A stretch of DNA of 64,000 nucleotides from Sphingomonas morindae (GCF_023822065.1 NZ_CP084931.1:248001-312000); one strand, 5' to 3'; positions 26,629 to 35,217 are shown, counted from the stretch's first letter. A program made the numbers and translations. The notes: generated by a model from the letters alone, not told the origin.

Positions 26629-27273
26629 CTAGAGGCGGAAGCGCTTGGGCAGGAGCCAGCGCGCGGCCGAGGCGACGGCGGCGACCCCGAGCGCGTACCA
26701 GACGATGACGTAGAGCGGATCGTTCATGGGGCAGCAGATCGTGAAGATCAGCGCGCCCGAGGCCGCGGCGGCCAGCCCGCACGCGAGCGCGCTCTGACGC
26801 GGCCGCACCGGCGCCGCGCGTCGCATCAGCACCGCCAGCGCCGCCATCATCGGCAGCGACAGCACGGTGATGGCGGTCGCGCAGAGCAGGCCGTGGACGG
26901 GCGAGAGACGCTGGAGCAGCGGCAAGCCGCCCGCTCCCGTCGGGGTGACGAACAGCCCCGCGACGACCGTCAGCGCCGCCAGCGCGAGCGCGGCCATCAT
27001 CCCCCGCCGCGGCGTGGCGGGCGGGGCGAGCGAGCGCACCGCCACGAGGCCGGTCACGCCCGCCAGCAGCGCCAGGCTGCCGATCTTCCACAGCATGAAG
27101 GGTGTCGAGATCATCTGCGCCATGTCCGGACGCATCGCGCCGGCGGCCAGGAGCAGGCCCGCCTCCACCACGCCGACCGCCGCCAGCGCTGCCACCTCGC
27201 GCGGCACGCTTCGGCGCCTCACGGCGACGAGATCGGCGGAGAGGGTGCGGATCAGCGCGTCAGTCGACGTCAT
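26629..27273 (-). CDS. nrsF: NrsF-type (DUF1109) anti-sigma membrane protein
   Basis: 214 residues, six predicted TM helices (for example VAALAAVGVVEAGLLLAAGA, MMAALALAALTVVAGLFV, ACGLAAAASGALIFTICCP). The DUF1109 features are the N-terminal DALIRTLSADLVAVRR and the cysteine pair in FTICCPMNDPLYV. In Caulobacter the family protein NrsF holds SigF inactive at the membrane and needs its cysteines to respond to metal or oxidative stress. The gene overlaps sigF by 14 bases. Confidence 0.85.
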   Translation of the reverse strand: MTSTDALIRTLSADLVAVRRRSVPREVAALAAVGVVEAGLLLAAGAMRPDMAQMISTPFMLWKIGSLALLAGVTGLVAVRSLAPPATPRRGMMAALALAALTVVAGLFVTPTGAGGLPLLQRLSPVHGLLCATAITVLSLPMMAALAVLMRRAAPVRPRQSALACGLAAAASGALIFTICCPMNDPLYVIVWYALGVAAVASAARWLLPKRFRL

Positions 27274-27865
27274 CTTTTGTCTCTAGGATCGAGGAAAGGC
27301 GAGCAAGGCCACGGTGGATATTCATCTTCACGGCCGATGCGGACAGGCCGGTCTCGCGCGAGGCATCCTCCACGCTGAACCCGTGCAGCTTGACGAGCGT
27401 GATGACCTGCGCCTGCGCGGGGCGCAGCTGGTCGAGCAGGCCGGCCAGCACCGAGGCGCTGGTCACCGCCGCCTCGTGGCCGGGGGTGGCGAGATCGGCG
27501 GGAAGGGCGTCGGCGGAGCGGCGCCCCATGCCGCGAAGCTGATCGATCCATTTGCGCCTGGCGATGCCCGCCAGCCAGGGGGCGAGCGGCAGGCGCGGAT
27601 CATAGGTGTGGCGGCGGCGATGCACCGCCATCAGCGTCTCCTGCACCGCGTCGTCGATTTCTCCGGCTGGCAGGCGCCGGCGGAAATACTGCGCCAGCCA
27701 GGCCGAGATCTCGGTCAGGAGCCGCTGGTACGCGCCGCCATGGCCGGATTGCGCCGCCGCCATCAGCGCGCCCCAGGCATCGCCGCGCCCTGCGGCCGCC
27801 GCGTCGACGCGCGATCGAGGCAGGGCCGGGGCCGGCTTGGCGCTGAAGATCGGATCGATCACCAT
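27260..27865 (-). CDS. sigF: ECF sigma factor, SigF type
   Basis: 201 residues: region 2 (about 40-110; AQYFRRRLPAGEIDDAVQETLMAVHRRR and WLAGIARRKWIDQLR) and region 4 HTH (about 135-195; LVKLHGFSVEDASRETGLSASAVKMNIHRGL). Pairing with NrsF puts it in the SigF group that answers oxidative or heavy-metal stress. Upstream, GTGACC-N16-CGAA matches the known SigF promoter, pointing to autoregulation. The -10 element lies only 9 bases before the ATG, so the message would be nearly leaderless or translation begins further in. ATG 27763 (residue 35) is the alternative. Confidence 0.87.
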   Translation of the reverse strand: MVIDPIFSAKPAPALPRSRVDAAAAGRGDAWGALMAAAQSGHGGAYQRLLTEISAWLAQYFRRRLPAGEIDDAVQETLMAVHRRRHTYDPRLPLAPWLAGIARRKWIDQLRGMGRRSADALPADLATPGHEAAVTSASVLAGLLDQLRPAQAQVITLVKLHGFSVEDASRETGLSASAVKMNIHRGLARLSSILETKDDVD

Positions 27866-27874
27866 GCCCTGTTC

Positions 27875-27900
27875 TTCGTCGCTCGCGACGCGATGGTCAC
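27875..27900 (-). promoter_or_regulatory. SigF-type autoregulatory promoter
   Basis: GTGACC (27895-27900, minus strand), exactly 16 bases, then CGAA (27875-27878). This is one base from the Caulobacter SigF consensus GTAACC-N16-CGAA that I recall, placed directly ahead of sigF. Confidence 0.65.
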
Positions 27901-27913
27901 CGCCTAAAAAGAT

Positions 27914-28480
27914 TTATTGCGAGAATGACTGACCGGATGAAGCGGCGCGATCCTCGTCCTGCCACCGGCGCAGGGCGGTGTGGTCGCGATAGGCCATGCG
28001 ATCGGGCAAGGTGATGAACTCGATCGTCGTCCCCCAGGGCATGCGGCAGTAGCAGACCTTGTTTCTCTCGCCCTTTTCGGTGGCGTAGGGGATCGATCGC
28101 GGCGCGGTCAGCGCGGCTCCTCCCGCCGCGACGAAGCGCGCGACGGCCGCGTCGATATCATCGGTATAGACCCCGAAATGCGTGATCCCGAAATCGCTCG
28201 CCCGCGCCGGCGCGGCCTGATCGGGCCCGTGCATCTCGAACAGCTCGAGATCCGGCCCGGTCTCGATCTTCACCATCGCCTGCGCCCGGACCACCGTGCC
28301 CGGCGCGGCGCCGGTGGCGCGCTCGAACGCCTCGCCCTGCCGGGGCGGATCGGCCGGGCCGAAGGATTGGTAGATCAGCTGGCCGCCGAGCGCCGCCGCG
28401 AGGAAGGCCTTGGCGGCCTCGATGTCGGGAACGGTGATGCCGATATGGTTGATGCCGCGCACCGTCGACGGGGTAGACAT
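27914..28480 (-). CDS. VOC-family (glyoxalase/dioxygenase fold) protein
   Basis: 188 residues with paired beta-alpha-beta-beta-beta modules: NHIGITVPDIEAAKAFLAAALG at the start, then DFGITHFGVYTDDIDAAVARF, and ending WGTTIEFITLP. Metal-ligand candidates are His12, the Glu in LELFEM, His in ITHFGV and Glu in TIEFI, the usual VOC pattern. Probably a lyase or dioxygenase step on a small organic acid or aromatic. AAGGAG precedes the ATG. It is the last gene of a four-gene operon with EthD, an NAD oxidoreductase and a hydrolase, 41 bases after the hydrolase stop. Confidence 0.82.
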   Translation of the reverse strand: MSTPSTVRGINHIGITVPDIEAAKAFLAAALGGQLIYQSFGPADPPRQGEAFERATGAAPGTVVRAQAMVKIETGPDLELFEMHGPDQAAPARASDFGITHFGVYTDDIDAAVARFVAAGGAALTAPRSIPYATEKGERNKVCYCRMPWGTTIEFITLPDRMAYRDHTALRRWQDEDRAASSGQSFSQ

Positions 28481-28521
28481 GGTCGATCTCCTTGCATGTG
28501 TGGGGGGGTGGCCGAAACGCC

Positions 28522-29382
28522 TCACCGGCCCGGCGCTGCCCGGCCAAGGAAGCGGATCAGCGCCGCCGCCACCTCCTTCGGTCGCTCGTCCGCGACATAG
28601 TGGCTCGCGCGCGCGATCGAACCGCCGGTCACGTCGCGCGCGAACTCCTTGAGCATGTCGACCATGTGCGGGCCGAAGCGATGCTCGCCGCCAAGCGCTA
28701 GCACGGGCATTTCAAGCGGCTGGCGCTTCCATGCGAGCGCGGCGGGATGGTCCGCCGCAAAGGCGCGATACCATTCCATCGCGCCGCGGGTCCTGCCCGG
28801 AAGCGCCAGGGCGCGTGCGAAAATCTCGAGATCTTCCGGATCGAAATGGGTGTGATCGTACATCCGCTCCGCCACGAAGGCGGCGATATAGTCATATTCG
28901 CGCCCATGGATCAGGCGTTCGGGCAGATCGCGTTTGATATGGAAGCCGAAATGCCAAAGGCCGGCGGCGGTCGCCTCCCATTTGCTCCACCCGGGAAGCG
29001 GCACGTCGAGCACCGCCAGATGGGTGACCGTGTCGCGGTGGGTGGCCGCCACCGCCACCGCGACCATGCCGCCGATATCGTGGCCGCACACCGCATAGCG
29101 CTCATGCCCGAGCGCGCGCATCGCCGCGTGCACGTCCTTGGCCAGCGTGGCCTTGTCGTAGCCGTCCGCCGGACAGTCGGAGAAGCCCGCACCGCGCAGG
29201 TCCAGCGCCACCACGCTGAAACGATCGGCGAGCAACGGCATGACCTTGCGCCACTCCCACCAGCTTTGCGGAAAGCCATGGAGCAGGACGATCGGCGGCC
29301 CGTCGCCGCCGGTGACGCTATGAAGCGCTATTCCGTTCGCCGGGACCATCTGCTGCGTAAATCCGTCCAGAGCTGCGATCAT
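28522..29382 (-). CDS. Alpha/beta hydrolase, epoxide-hydrolase/haloacetate-dehalogenase type
   Basis: 286 residues. The oxyanion motif HGFPQSWWEW and the nucleophile elbow GHDIGG (Asp102) place it with Asp-nucleophile hydrolases (epoxide hydrolases and fluoro/haloacetate dehalogenases) and not with Ser esterases. DLRGAGFSD and the C-terminal ASHYVADE (His261) complete the layout. It would open an epoxide or remove a halide by way of an alkyl-enzyme ester. A strong SD (GAGGAGAGCAGG) precedes the ATG. It lies 12 bases after the oxidoreductase gene in a small catabolic operon. Confidence 0.87.
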   Translation of the reverse strand: MIAALDGFTQQMVPANGIALHSVTGGDGPPIVLLHGFPQSWWEWRKVMPLLADRFSVVALDLRGAGFSDCPADGYDKATLAKDVHAAMRALGHERYAVCGHDIGGMVAVAVAATHRDTVTHLAVLDVPLPGWSKWEATAAGLWHFGFHIKRDLPERLIHGREYDYIAAFVAERMYDHTHFDPEDLEIFARALALPGRTRGAMEWYRAFAADHPAALAWKRQPLEMPVLALGGEHRFGPHMVDMLKEFARDVTGGSIARASHYVADERPKEVAAALIRFLGRAAPGR

Positions 29383-29394
29383 CGCCTGCTCTCC

Positions 29395-30315
29395 TCAGTT
29401 GCTTGGAATTTGGGTGGCGGCGGGCGGCGGCGTCGCGCCGCCCTCAAGCCGGTGCGGGGCGCGGCTCTCCAGGCTCAGCTCGGCGAGGATCGACCAGTCC
29501 TTGTCTCCAAGGCCCGCCGCGACCGCTTCGCTCAATCGCGCGCGCACCGCTTCGAGCATCGGCAGCGTGCGGCCGGTCCGCGCGCTCGCCTCCGCCGCGA
29601 GTCTCAGATCCTTCAGCCCCAGCGCCGCCCTGAACTTCGGTTCGTAGGCACGGTCGGTAATCTGGGCGCTGTAGGTCTCGTAAGCGCGCCCAGAGAAGAG
29701 CGTGCCGAGCACGAGTTCGAAGAAGCGCGCGCGGGGGAGATCGACGCTTTCCGCGATCGCCGCGCCCTCGGCGAGCGCCTCGATCGCCATCGCGATCATC
29801 ATGTTCGCCGCGAGCTTCGCGGCGTTCGCCCGCTCGGGCGCCTCGCCCAAATGCCACAGCCTCTGGCTCGTCGCGGCGAGCACGGGCTCGACGCGCGCGA
29901 CCGCCGCGGCCGCGCCGCCCACCAGCATGTTGAGCGCGCCCCGGGCGGCCACGTCCGGGCGCCCCAGCACGGGCGCCGACACATAGCCGAGCCCCGCTTG
30001 CGCGTGCAGCTCCGCCAGCGCCTGCGCGAAGGCGACCGAGATGGTCGAGACGACGACATGGACCAGACCGGGCCGGGCGCGGCGCACAAGCCCTGGCTCG
30101 AGCACGACCTCCCGGATCGAGGCATCGTCCGAAAGGACAGTGAGCACGGCTTCGGCCTGGAAGGCGGCTGCCGGATCGTCGAGAAGGACGAGGCCGGACA
30201 TGGCGTCCGGCGCCGGCGGGGTGCGGTTCCACGCGCGCACCTCGTGTCCGGCCTTGACGAGGTTGCGCGCGATCGGGGCGCCCATGGCGCCGAGCCCGAT
30301 GATGCCGATCTGCAT
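29395..30315 (-). CDS. NAD(P)-dependent oxidoreductase, 3-hydroxyisobutyrate/6PGDH family
   Basis: 306 residues. N-terminal Rossmann domain with GIIGLGAMGAPIARNLVKAGH, then a helical C-terminal domain with the family's lysine region AAKLAANMMIAMAIEALAEG. This is the beta-hydroxyacid dehydrogenase superfamily, which includes 3-hydroxyisobutyrate dehydrogenase, tartronate semialdehyde reductase and imine reductases. The usual catalytic DAPVSGG segment reads SAPVLGRP, so an imine-reductase-like or other atypical activity is possible. Between EthD and the hydrolase in the same operon. Confidence 0.85.
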   Translation of the reverse strand: MQIGIIGLGAMGAPIARNLVKAGHEVRAWNRTPPAPDAMSGLVLLDDPAAAFQAEAVLTVLSDDASIREVVLEPGLVRRARPGLVHVVVSTISVAFAQALAELHAQAGLGYVSAPVLGRPDVAARGALNMLVGGAAAAVARVEPVLAATSQRLWHLGEAPERANAAKLAANMMIAMAIEALAEGAAIAESVDLPRARFFELVLGTLFSGRAYETYSAQITDRAYEPKFRAALGLKDLRLAAEASARTGRTLPMLEAVRARLSEAVAAGLGDKDWSILAELSLESRAPHRLEGGATPPPAATQIPSN

Positions 30316-30351
30316 CTCATTCTCCCATGATCGGATCGGAAGGGGCGGTCC

Positions 30352-30690
30352 TCAGTCCACCGACGGGAAGGGGTCCATCGGCACGGGACGGGTGCGGATC
30401 GGCGTAAGGTCGGTGAAGCGCGGCACGTCCGCCATTACCGCCCGTGTCTCCGGAGAGGCGAAGGCGGCTTGCAGCGCCTCCTCGTCGCGGAAAATGCACT
30501 CGCAGATCACCAGCGTGCCGGCCGCACCGTCGGCAGCGTAAAAGGCCCTCGCGCTTTGCAGGCCATAGCGACCCCACGAATCCAGGCACAAGGGCAGATG
30601 ATGATTGGTGTAGAAATCGCGATCGAAGCGCGCGTCGCTGGCGCCTTCATAATAGACGAAGGTGCGGACGGCCTGTTTGCCATCGTTCAT
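30352..30690 (-). CDS. EthD-family ferredoxin-fold protein
   Basis: 112 residues forming a dimeric alpha+beta barrel: RTFVYYEGASDARFDRDFY, HHLPLCLDSWGRYGL, and CECIFRDEEALQAAFASPE, typical of EthD proteins (first met in ethyl tert-butyl ether degradation, and also small-molecule cyclases or decarboxylases). First gene of the operon with oxidoreductase, hydrolase and VOC protein. The ATG at 30690 has GGGAG about eight bases upstream; a GTG six bases earlier is in frame. Divergent from a LysR regulator 234 bases away. Confidence 0.8.
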   Translation of the reverse strand: MNDGKQAVRTFVYYEGASDARFDRDFYTNHHLPLCLDSWGRYGLQSARAFYAADGAAGTLVICECIFRDEEALQAAFASPETRAVMADVPRFTDLTPIRTRPVPMDPFPSVD

Positions 30691-30924
30691 GGTCACGTCT
30701 CCCGCTGTTGCATTTGACCTCCGTCGAGCGCGCCGATCTTGGGCGGCCCCGACGTCTTGCCTGTGCCTGGACGAGATAGGCGCGCGTCATGCCGCGAAAA
30801 CTTACGTTTCTGCACATCGGGCGTTCAGTTGTGATCGCGCGGCCGAGGCGGTTGCGCGCCGGGCCTGTCGGTCCGGCGCGCCGGCGGTCTATCCGGCAGC
30901 GGTTCACATCTGTAAGGCGGAGCG

Positions 30925-31809
30925 ATGGACTGGAGCGATGTCCGGATCTTCCTGGCGGTCGCGCGCGCAGGCACGCTGGGCGGCGCGGCGCGCGCGCTGC
31001 AGCTCAGTCACCCCACGGTCGGCCGGCGGCTCAAGGCGCTCGAGCAGGCAAGCGGCCAGACGCTCTTCCAGAGGACCGCCGAGGGCCTGGTCCCGACCGA
31101 GGAAGGGGCGTCGATCGTCGCGCTGGCGGAGCAGATGGAGGAGAGCGCGCTGGCGATGGCGCGCCGCCTCGCCGGGCAGGCGCAGGATTTCCACGGCACG
31201 CTGCGGATTTCGTCGGCCGACTGGTTCAGCGCCTATATGCTGCCTCCCGTCCTCGCCGATTATGCACAGGCCCATCCCAGGGTGGAGATCGAGGTGCTGA
31301 CGGGGACGCGCTTGTTCAGCCTCGCGCAGCGCGAAGCGGACATCGCCTTCCGCATCGTTCCGTTCGACACGCCCGACATTGTGCAGCGACGACTGGTGGG
31401 CCTGCGCTACGGCGCCTATGTCGCCGCCGACGCGCCGGAGCCGGTGTTCGGCGACGGCCGCGGCTTCCGGCTCATCACCCACGACACGTCCACGGGCCAG
31501 TTCCCGGACATTGCGTGGCTGACGGAGAGCTTTCCGAACGCGCGCGTCGCGGTGCGATCGAACAATCGCAACGTGCAGGCGCGGCTCTGCGCACAGGGCC
31601 TCGGGATCGCGGTGCTGCCACGGCCGGTCGGCGACCAGCTGGCCGGCTTGCGCCGTCTGGACCCGCCCACGCCGCCGCCGGGGCGCGAGATCTGGATGGG
31701 CTACCATCGCGACCTCCGCCATCTCAGCCGCTTGCGGGCCTTTATCGAGCGGGTCGTCGCCCATGCGGCGCTGCACGACGAGAGGCGGCTCGACGAGGGC
31801 AGCGGCTGA
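30925..31809 (+). CDS. LysR-family transcriptional regulator
   Basis: 294 residues: N-terminal winged HTH (1-65; VRIFLAVARAGTLGGAARALQLSHPTVGRRLKALE), a linker helix, then a periplasmic-binding-protein-like effector domain (about 90-290; GTLRISSADWFSAYMLPPVL and GLGIAVLPRPVGDQL). The AA.LQLSHPTVGRR helix is that of the LysR subgroup related to GcvA/PtxR-like regulators. Divergently transcribed from the EthD-oxidoreductase-hydrolase-VOC operon, the standard arrangement for a LysR activator of that operon. AAGGCGGAG precedes the ATG. Confidence 0.9.
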   Translation: MDWSDVRIFLAVARAGTLGGAARALQLSHPTVGRRLKALEQASGQTLFQRTAEGLVPTEEGASIVALAEQMEESALAMARRLAGQAQDFHGTLRISSADWFSAYMLPPVLADYAQAHPRVEIEVLTGTRLFSLAQREADIAFRIVPFDTPDIVQRRLVGLRYGAYVAADAPEPVFGDGRGFRLITHDTSTGQFPDIAWLTESFPNARVAVRSNNRNVQARLCAQGLGIAVLPRPVGDQLAGLRRLDPPTPPPGREIWMGYHRDLRHLSRLRAFIERVVAHAALHDERRLDEGSG

Positions 31810-31969
31810 CGGGCCTGTCAAACAGCGGCCCATGCGGGCGTCGGCTAACCGCGACGCGGGCATGGCTGATGCGGTTCACGCGGTGATCCGCGGCGCGGGC
31901 GTTGCATTCCGGCGGCCGTGCCTCCGCGACCGGCGCCCCACGGAAGGGCGAGGCGCAGGTGCGAGCGGC

Positions 31970-32356
31970 TCACGCGGCCGCGATGACCTCGATCTCGACC
32001 AGCCATTCCGGCACCAGCGTCTCGACCACGATCGCGGTCGTCGGGATACGACGGTCGCCCAAGGCCTCGATGCGCGCCTTCTGGTTCGCCTCGGCATAGG
32101 CGGCATCACGCAGATAGCTTGTCAGCCGCACGATATGGCCCGTCGTCATGCCCGCTTCGGCGAGGATGCGGCGGATATTGGACCAGATCAGCGCGAGCTG
32201 CGCGTCCAGATCTTCGGGGGCGTGCCCTTCGCCATCAAGCCCCATCGTGCCGCTGACGAACAGAAAGCGGGCTGCGCCGATGACTTCCATCGCGTGCACA
32301 TAATCGTCGGTGGCCGGGTAAATGCCGTCGCGGGGATTGATGGGGGTCATGCGCAT
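31970..32356 (-). CDS. RidA-family (YjgF/YER057c) protein
   Basis: 128 residues. FVSGTMGLDGEG near residue 33, QLALIWSNIRRILAEAGMTTGHIVRLTSYLRD in the middle and the C-terminal PEWLVEIEVIAA mark the RidA/YjgF trimeric fold. RidA enzymes hydrolyse reactive enamine/imine intermediates. The usual Arg of RidA (in the Sxx-x-RVGxF strand) is not obvious here, so it may belong to a Rid1-7-like branch with another substrate. The start at 32356 follows AAGAGGA; ATG 32350 is two codons in. Lies alone between LysR and the dienelactone hydrolase. Confidence 0.82.
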   Translation of the reverse strand: MRMTPINPRDGIYPATDDYVHAMEVIGAARFLFVSGTMGLDGEGHAPEDLDAQLALIWSNIRRILAEAGMTTGHIVRLTSYLRDAAYAEANQKARIEALGDRRIPTTAIVVETLVPEWLVEIEVIAAA

Positions 32357-32711
32357 GGGCCTGTCCTCTTGCCTGGGGGAAGCGGTTGTTCTTTCGCGGC
32401 CGGCGCGCCGGAGCGCGGCGTTCAGAAAGGCCGTCCAGCACAGGGCGATCTTCGACGCGCGGCACGCCTCGCCTCTTGTCGCGCAGCAGCGGCTCGAGCG
32501 TGCGCCCCGCAAAGCCTATCAAACCGAAGCGGCTCCTGCCGGGCGCGAGGCACAATTCTTGATGCCATTATAGAGGATCCGCCGGGCATCGACGCAGCCG
32601 AATACGCGCTGGCGGGACAGCTCGAAGGCGATGAGAGTTACGCGACGGACGAAAGCAGAAGCGGGGGAGCCGCACCGATGGCCCGACCGTCCGCCTACGG
32701 GTCCCATGCGC
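32357..32711. other. 355-base gap without a recognisable gene
   Basis: Between ridA and the dienelactone hydrolase, both on the minus strand with the hydrolase stop at 32712. Short open frames here match no family I know. An AT-richer patch around 32550-32580 is the likeliest place for the ridA promoter. Confidence 0.4.
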
Positions 32712-33470
32712 CTAGCTGGCCGCGTCGGCGGATCCCTTCAGCGTGCGTCCGAACAGGTCCAGCATCGCGCGCCACCCGCGTTCGGCCTGCGCGTGATCAT
32801 AGACGGGGAAGTCGGGCTTCATCCAGCCATGCGCCGCGGGGTAGGTCTCGGCACGATAGCGCACGCCGGCCGCGTCGAGCGCCGCCTCGAACCGCTCGGC
32901 CATGTCCGGGGGGTAGGACGCATCGTCCTCGGCCGCCGCGACATAGAGTTCGGCCTCGAGCATGGGCGCGAACAGGTGCGGGCTGGTCGGCGCGTCGGTC
33001 GCGAGCCGGCCGCCATGGAAGCTCGCGACGGCCGCGAAGCGGTCGGGCCACCGGCCCGCCGCGGCGATCGCCATGCCCCCGCCCATGCAGAAGCCCAGGG
33101 CGCCGACCCGTCGCCCGACCACGTCGCCGCGCGCGTCGAGCATCGCCAGCAGCGCGCCGCTATCCTCGGCCGCCTTGAGGTTGTCCGTCGTCGCCACCAA
33201 TGGGCCGAGCACCGCCCGGAAGTCGCCCGCGAACACCTGCTTCGGCACGAACGGGCCATAGGGGCCGTAGCGGTAGAACAGGTCGGGCAGCAGCACCACA
33301 TAGCCGGCATCGGCCAGACGCCGGCTCATCTGCTCGATGGCAGGCCGGATGCCACCCGCATCCATATAGACGATCACGGCCGGCCAGGGCCCCTCGCCGA
33401 TTGCCGGGGCGAAGAGCTGGCACGGGCAGTCGCCGTCGTCGGTGCGAACGTGCAGGCGCGCGTGGGTCAT
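32712..33470 (-). CDS. Dienelactone hydrolase family protein
   Basis: 252 residues. Alpha/beta hydrolase of the DLH type: nucleophile Cys128 in LGFCMGGGMA, acid near Asp182/183 (AAAEDDASYP), and His214 in YPAAHGWMKPD. Also DAGGIRPAIEQMSRRLADAGYVVLLPDLFYR. DLH enzymes open dienelactones in chlorocatechol breakdown, but many relatives act on other esters. The start overlaps the stop of the MFS gene (ATGA). It is the final gene of marR-MFS-DLH, so substrate detoxification coupled to export under MarR control is the natural reading. Confidence 0.88.
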   Translation of the reverse strand: MTHARLHVRTDDGDCPCQLFAPAIGEGPWPAVIVYMDAGGIRPAIEQMSRRLADAGYVVLLPDLFYRYGPYGPFVPKQVFAGDFRAVLGPLVATTDNLKAAEDSGALLAMLDARGDVVGRRVGALGFCMGGGMAIAAAGRWPDRFAAVASFHGGRLATDAPTSPHLFAPMLEAELYVAAAEDDASYPPDMAERFEAALDAAGVRYRAETYPAAHGWMKPDFPVYDHAQAERGWRAMLDLFGRTLKGSADAAS

Positions 33471-34717
33471 GAGTCCGTCTCCGTTGCCGTCCAGTTCTGA
33501 TATCGCCAGCCGATCGCCGCCGCGACCAGGCCCGCCGCCGCCGCGACGCCCATCGACCAGCGTGGTCCGGCGTCGTGCGCGACCCAGCCGACCAGCGGTG
33601 CGCCGAGCGGGGTGCCGCCGAGCGCGATGGCGAGGCGGATCGCCATCACCCGCCCGCGCATCTCGGGGGCGCTCGAAAGCTGCATCAGCGTGTTCGAGCA
33701 GTTGGTGACGGTCAGGGCCGCGAGGCCGACCAGCGCCAGCGCACAGGCGAAGAGCCAGTAGCTCGGGGAGAGCGCGGCGGCGGCGCACGCCGCGCCGAAG
33801 AGCGCGGCTCCGCCGGTCAACGTCGCAAAACGGGGCCGGTCGCGGCCGGTGGCGATGAACGCGCCGGCGAAGGTGCCGATGGCCATGGCCGAGCTGAGCA
33901 GGCCGAAGCGCGTCGCGTCGGCGTGGAAGACGCCGACCGCCATGGTCGAGATGAAGATCGACGTGTTGAGGCCGAACGTGCCGATGAGGAACAGCATGAC
34001 CGTGATCGTCCGCAGATCCCGCCGGCGGGCGACATAGCCGAAGCCCGCGAGCATGGCGCCCGTCGCGCGGGGGCGGCGCTCATGGCCGTGCAGCTGATCC
34101 GACCGGAGCCGGGTCAGCGACACCAGCACGGCGAGGAAAGACACGCCGTTGACGATGAACGCCCAGCCGGTGCCGATTGCGCCGATGCACAGACCCGCCG
34201 CCGCAGGACCCAGCATCCGGGCGGCGTTGAACGAGGTGGAGTTGAGCGCCACGGCGTTGGCAAGGTCCGCGTCGCCGACAAGGTCGCCGACGAAGGTCTG
34301 CCGCACCGGTGCGTCGAACGCCGCCGCCACGCCGAACAGCAGGGCGAACGCATCGACCTGCCACAGCCTCACCATGCCCGAGATGGTCAACCCGCCAAGG
34401 CCCAGCGCCAGGACGCCCATGACGGCCTGGGTGAGGAGCAGAAGGCGTCGGCGATCGAGGTGATCCGCGGCATGCCCCGTCCAGGGCAGAAGCAGAAACT
34501 GCGGAATGTACTGGAAGGCCATGACGGCGCCGACCGCGCGGGCGTCGTAGTGGGTCAGGATGGTGAGCACCAGCCAGTCCTGCGCGGTGCGCTGCATCCA
34601 GGTGCCGATATTGGAGACCAGCGCGCCGGCGAACCAGAGCCGGTAGTTGCGATGCGCCAGCGCGCGGAGATTGGCCGGAAGCGGAAACCGGGCCGGCAAA
34701 GTGTCGGAACGCGCCAC
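33467..34717 (-). CDS. MFS transporter (MFS_3/enterobactin-exporter-like)
   Basis: 416 residues with about 12 TM helices. Motifs include NYRLWFAGALVSNIGTWMQRTAQDWLVL at TM1, the loop 2/3 HAADHLDRRRLLL, FVGDLVGDADLANAVALNS, and PEMRGRVMAIRLAIALGGTPLGAPLVGW late. This matches the MFS_3 branch of proton-driven exporters. The GTG at 34717 lies 6 bases beyond the marR stop and is the likely start; a CTG overlapping that stop is also possible. It overlaps the downstream hydrolase. Together with MarR it looks like an inducible drug or aromatic-compound exporter. Confidence 0.87.
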   Translation of the reverse strand: MARSDTLPARFPLPANLRALAHRNYRLWFAGALVSNIGTWMQRTAQDWLVLTILTHYDARAVGAVMAFQYIPQFLLLPWTGHAADHLDRRRLLLLTQAVMGVLALGLGGLTISGMVRLWQVDAFALLFGVAAAFDAPVRQTFVGDLVGDADLANAVALNSTSFNAARMLGPAAAGLCIGAIGTGWAFIVNGVSFLAVLVSLTRLRSDQLHGHERRPRATGAMLAGFGYVARRRDLRTITVMLFLIGTFGLNTSIFISTMAVGVFHADATRFGLLSSAMAIGTFAGAFIATGRDRPRFATLTGGAALFGAACAAAALSPSYWLFACALALVGLAALTVTNCSNTLMQLSSAPEMRGRVMAIRLAIALGGTPLGAPLVGWVAHDAGPRWSMGVAAAAGLVAAAIGWRYQNWTATETDS

Positions 34718-34722
34718 GGCGC

Positions 34723-35169
34723 TCAGGACGCGCTCAGGCGGCGAAGAATGGCAAGCGCGCTGCCCAACGCCGCGCGCTCGGCGGGGGTGACGCCGCCCAG
34801 CGCCTCGGTCAGCCATTTATGCTTCAACAAGCGTCGCCGGTCGCGCGCGGCCTGGCCGGCGGGCGTGAGCCGGAACAGGAATTGACGCCCGTCGGTCGGG
34901 TGCGGTCGCCGTGCGACCAGCCCCTGCTGTTCGAGACCGGCCAGAGTGGCGCCCATCGACTGCGGCTTCACGCCTTCCGCGCGCGCCAGATCGGCCGTCG
35001 TCGCATCCCCCTGGCGTGCGAGGCGCCCCAGCACCGCCGCCTGGGACAGGCTCAGCTCCTCCGCCGCCGCTTCCGACCGGAGCCGCCGGAGCAGCATGCC
35101 CGTCGATTGCAGCAGGTCGTCCACCAGCGCGCCGAGTTCGGCGCCGGGAGGCTCGTTCGGTTTCGCCAT
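34723..35169 (-). CDS. MarR-family transcriptional regulator
   Basis: 148 residues: winged HTH (about 40-105; LSLSQAAVLGRLARQGDATTADLARAEGVKPQSMGATLAGLEQQGLVAR) and beta-wing RPHPTDGRQFLFRLT, with flanking dimerisation helices. MarR proteins usually repress their own operon until a phenolic or oxidising ligand binds. A 32-bp near-perfect palindrome begins 17 bases upstream of its ATG. It heads the operon with an MFS exporter and a dienelactone hydrolase. Confidence 0.9.
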   Translation of the reverse strand: MAKPNEPPGAELGALVDDLLQSTGMLLRRLRSEAAAEELSLSQAAVLGRLARQGDATTADLARAEGVKPQSMGATLAGLEQQGLVARRPHPTDGRQFLFRLTPAGQAARDRRRLLKHKWLTEALGGVTPAERAALGSALAILRRLSAS

Positions 35170-35185
35170 GCGTCCGCCGTACCGA

Positions 35186-35217
35186 TAAGAAGGCAGACTT
35201 GCAAGCCTGCCTTCTTA
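35186..35217. promoter_or_regulatory. 32-bp palindrome upstream of marR (operator)
   Basis: Left arm TAAGAAGGCAG, right arm CTGCCTTCTTA, 10-base centre ACTTGCAAGC that is itself nearly palindromic. 15 of 16 positions pair overall. It sits just upstream of marR and overlaps the stop codon of the TetR gene. Most likely the MarR operator; it could also form a hairpin terminator for the tetR message. Confidence 0.75.
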
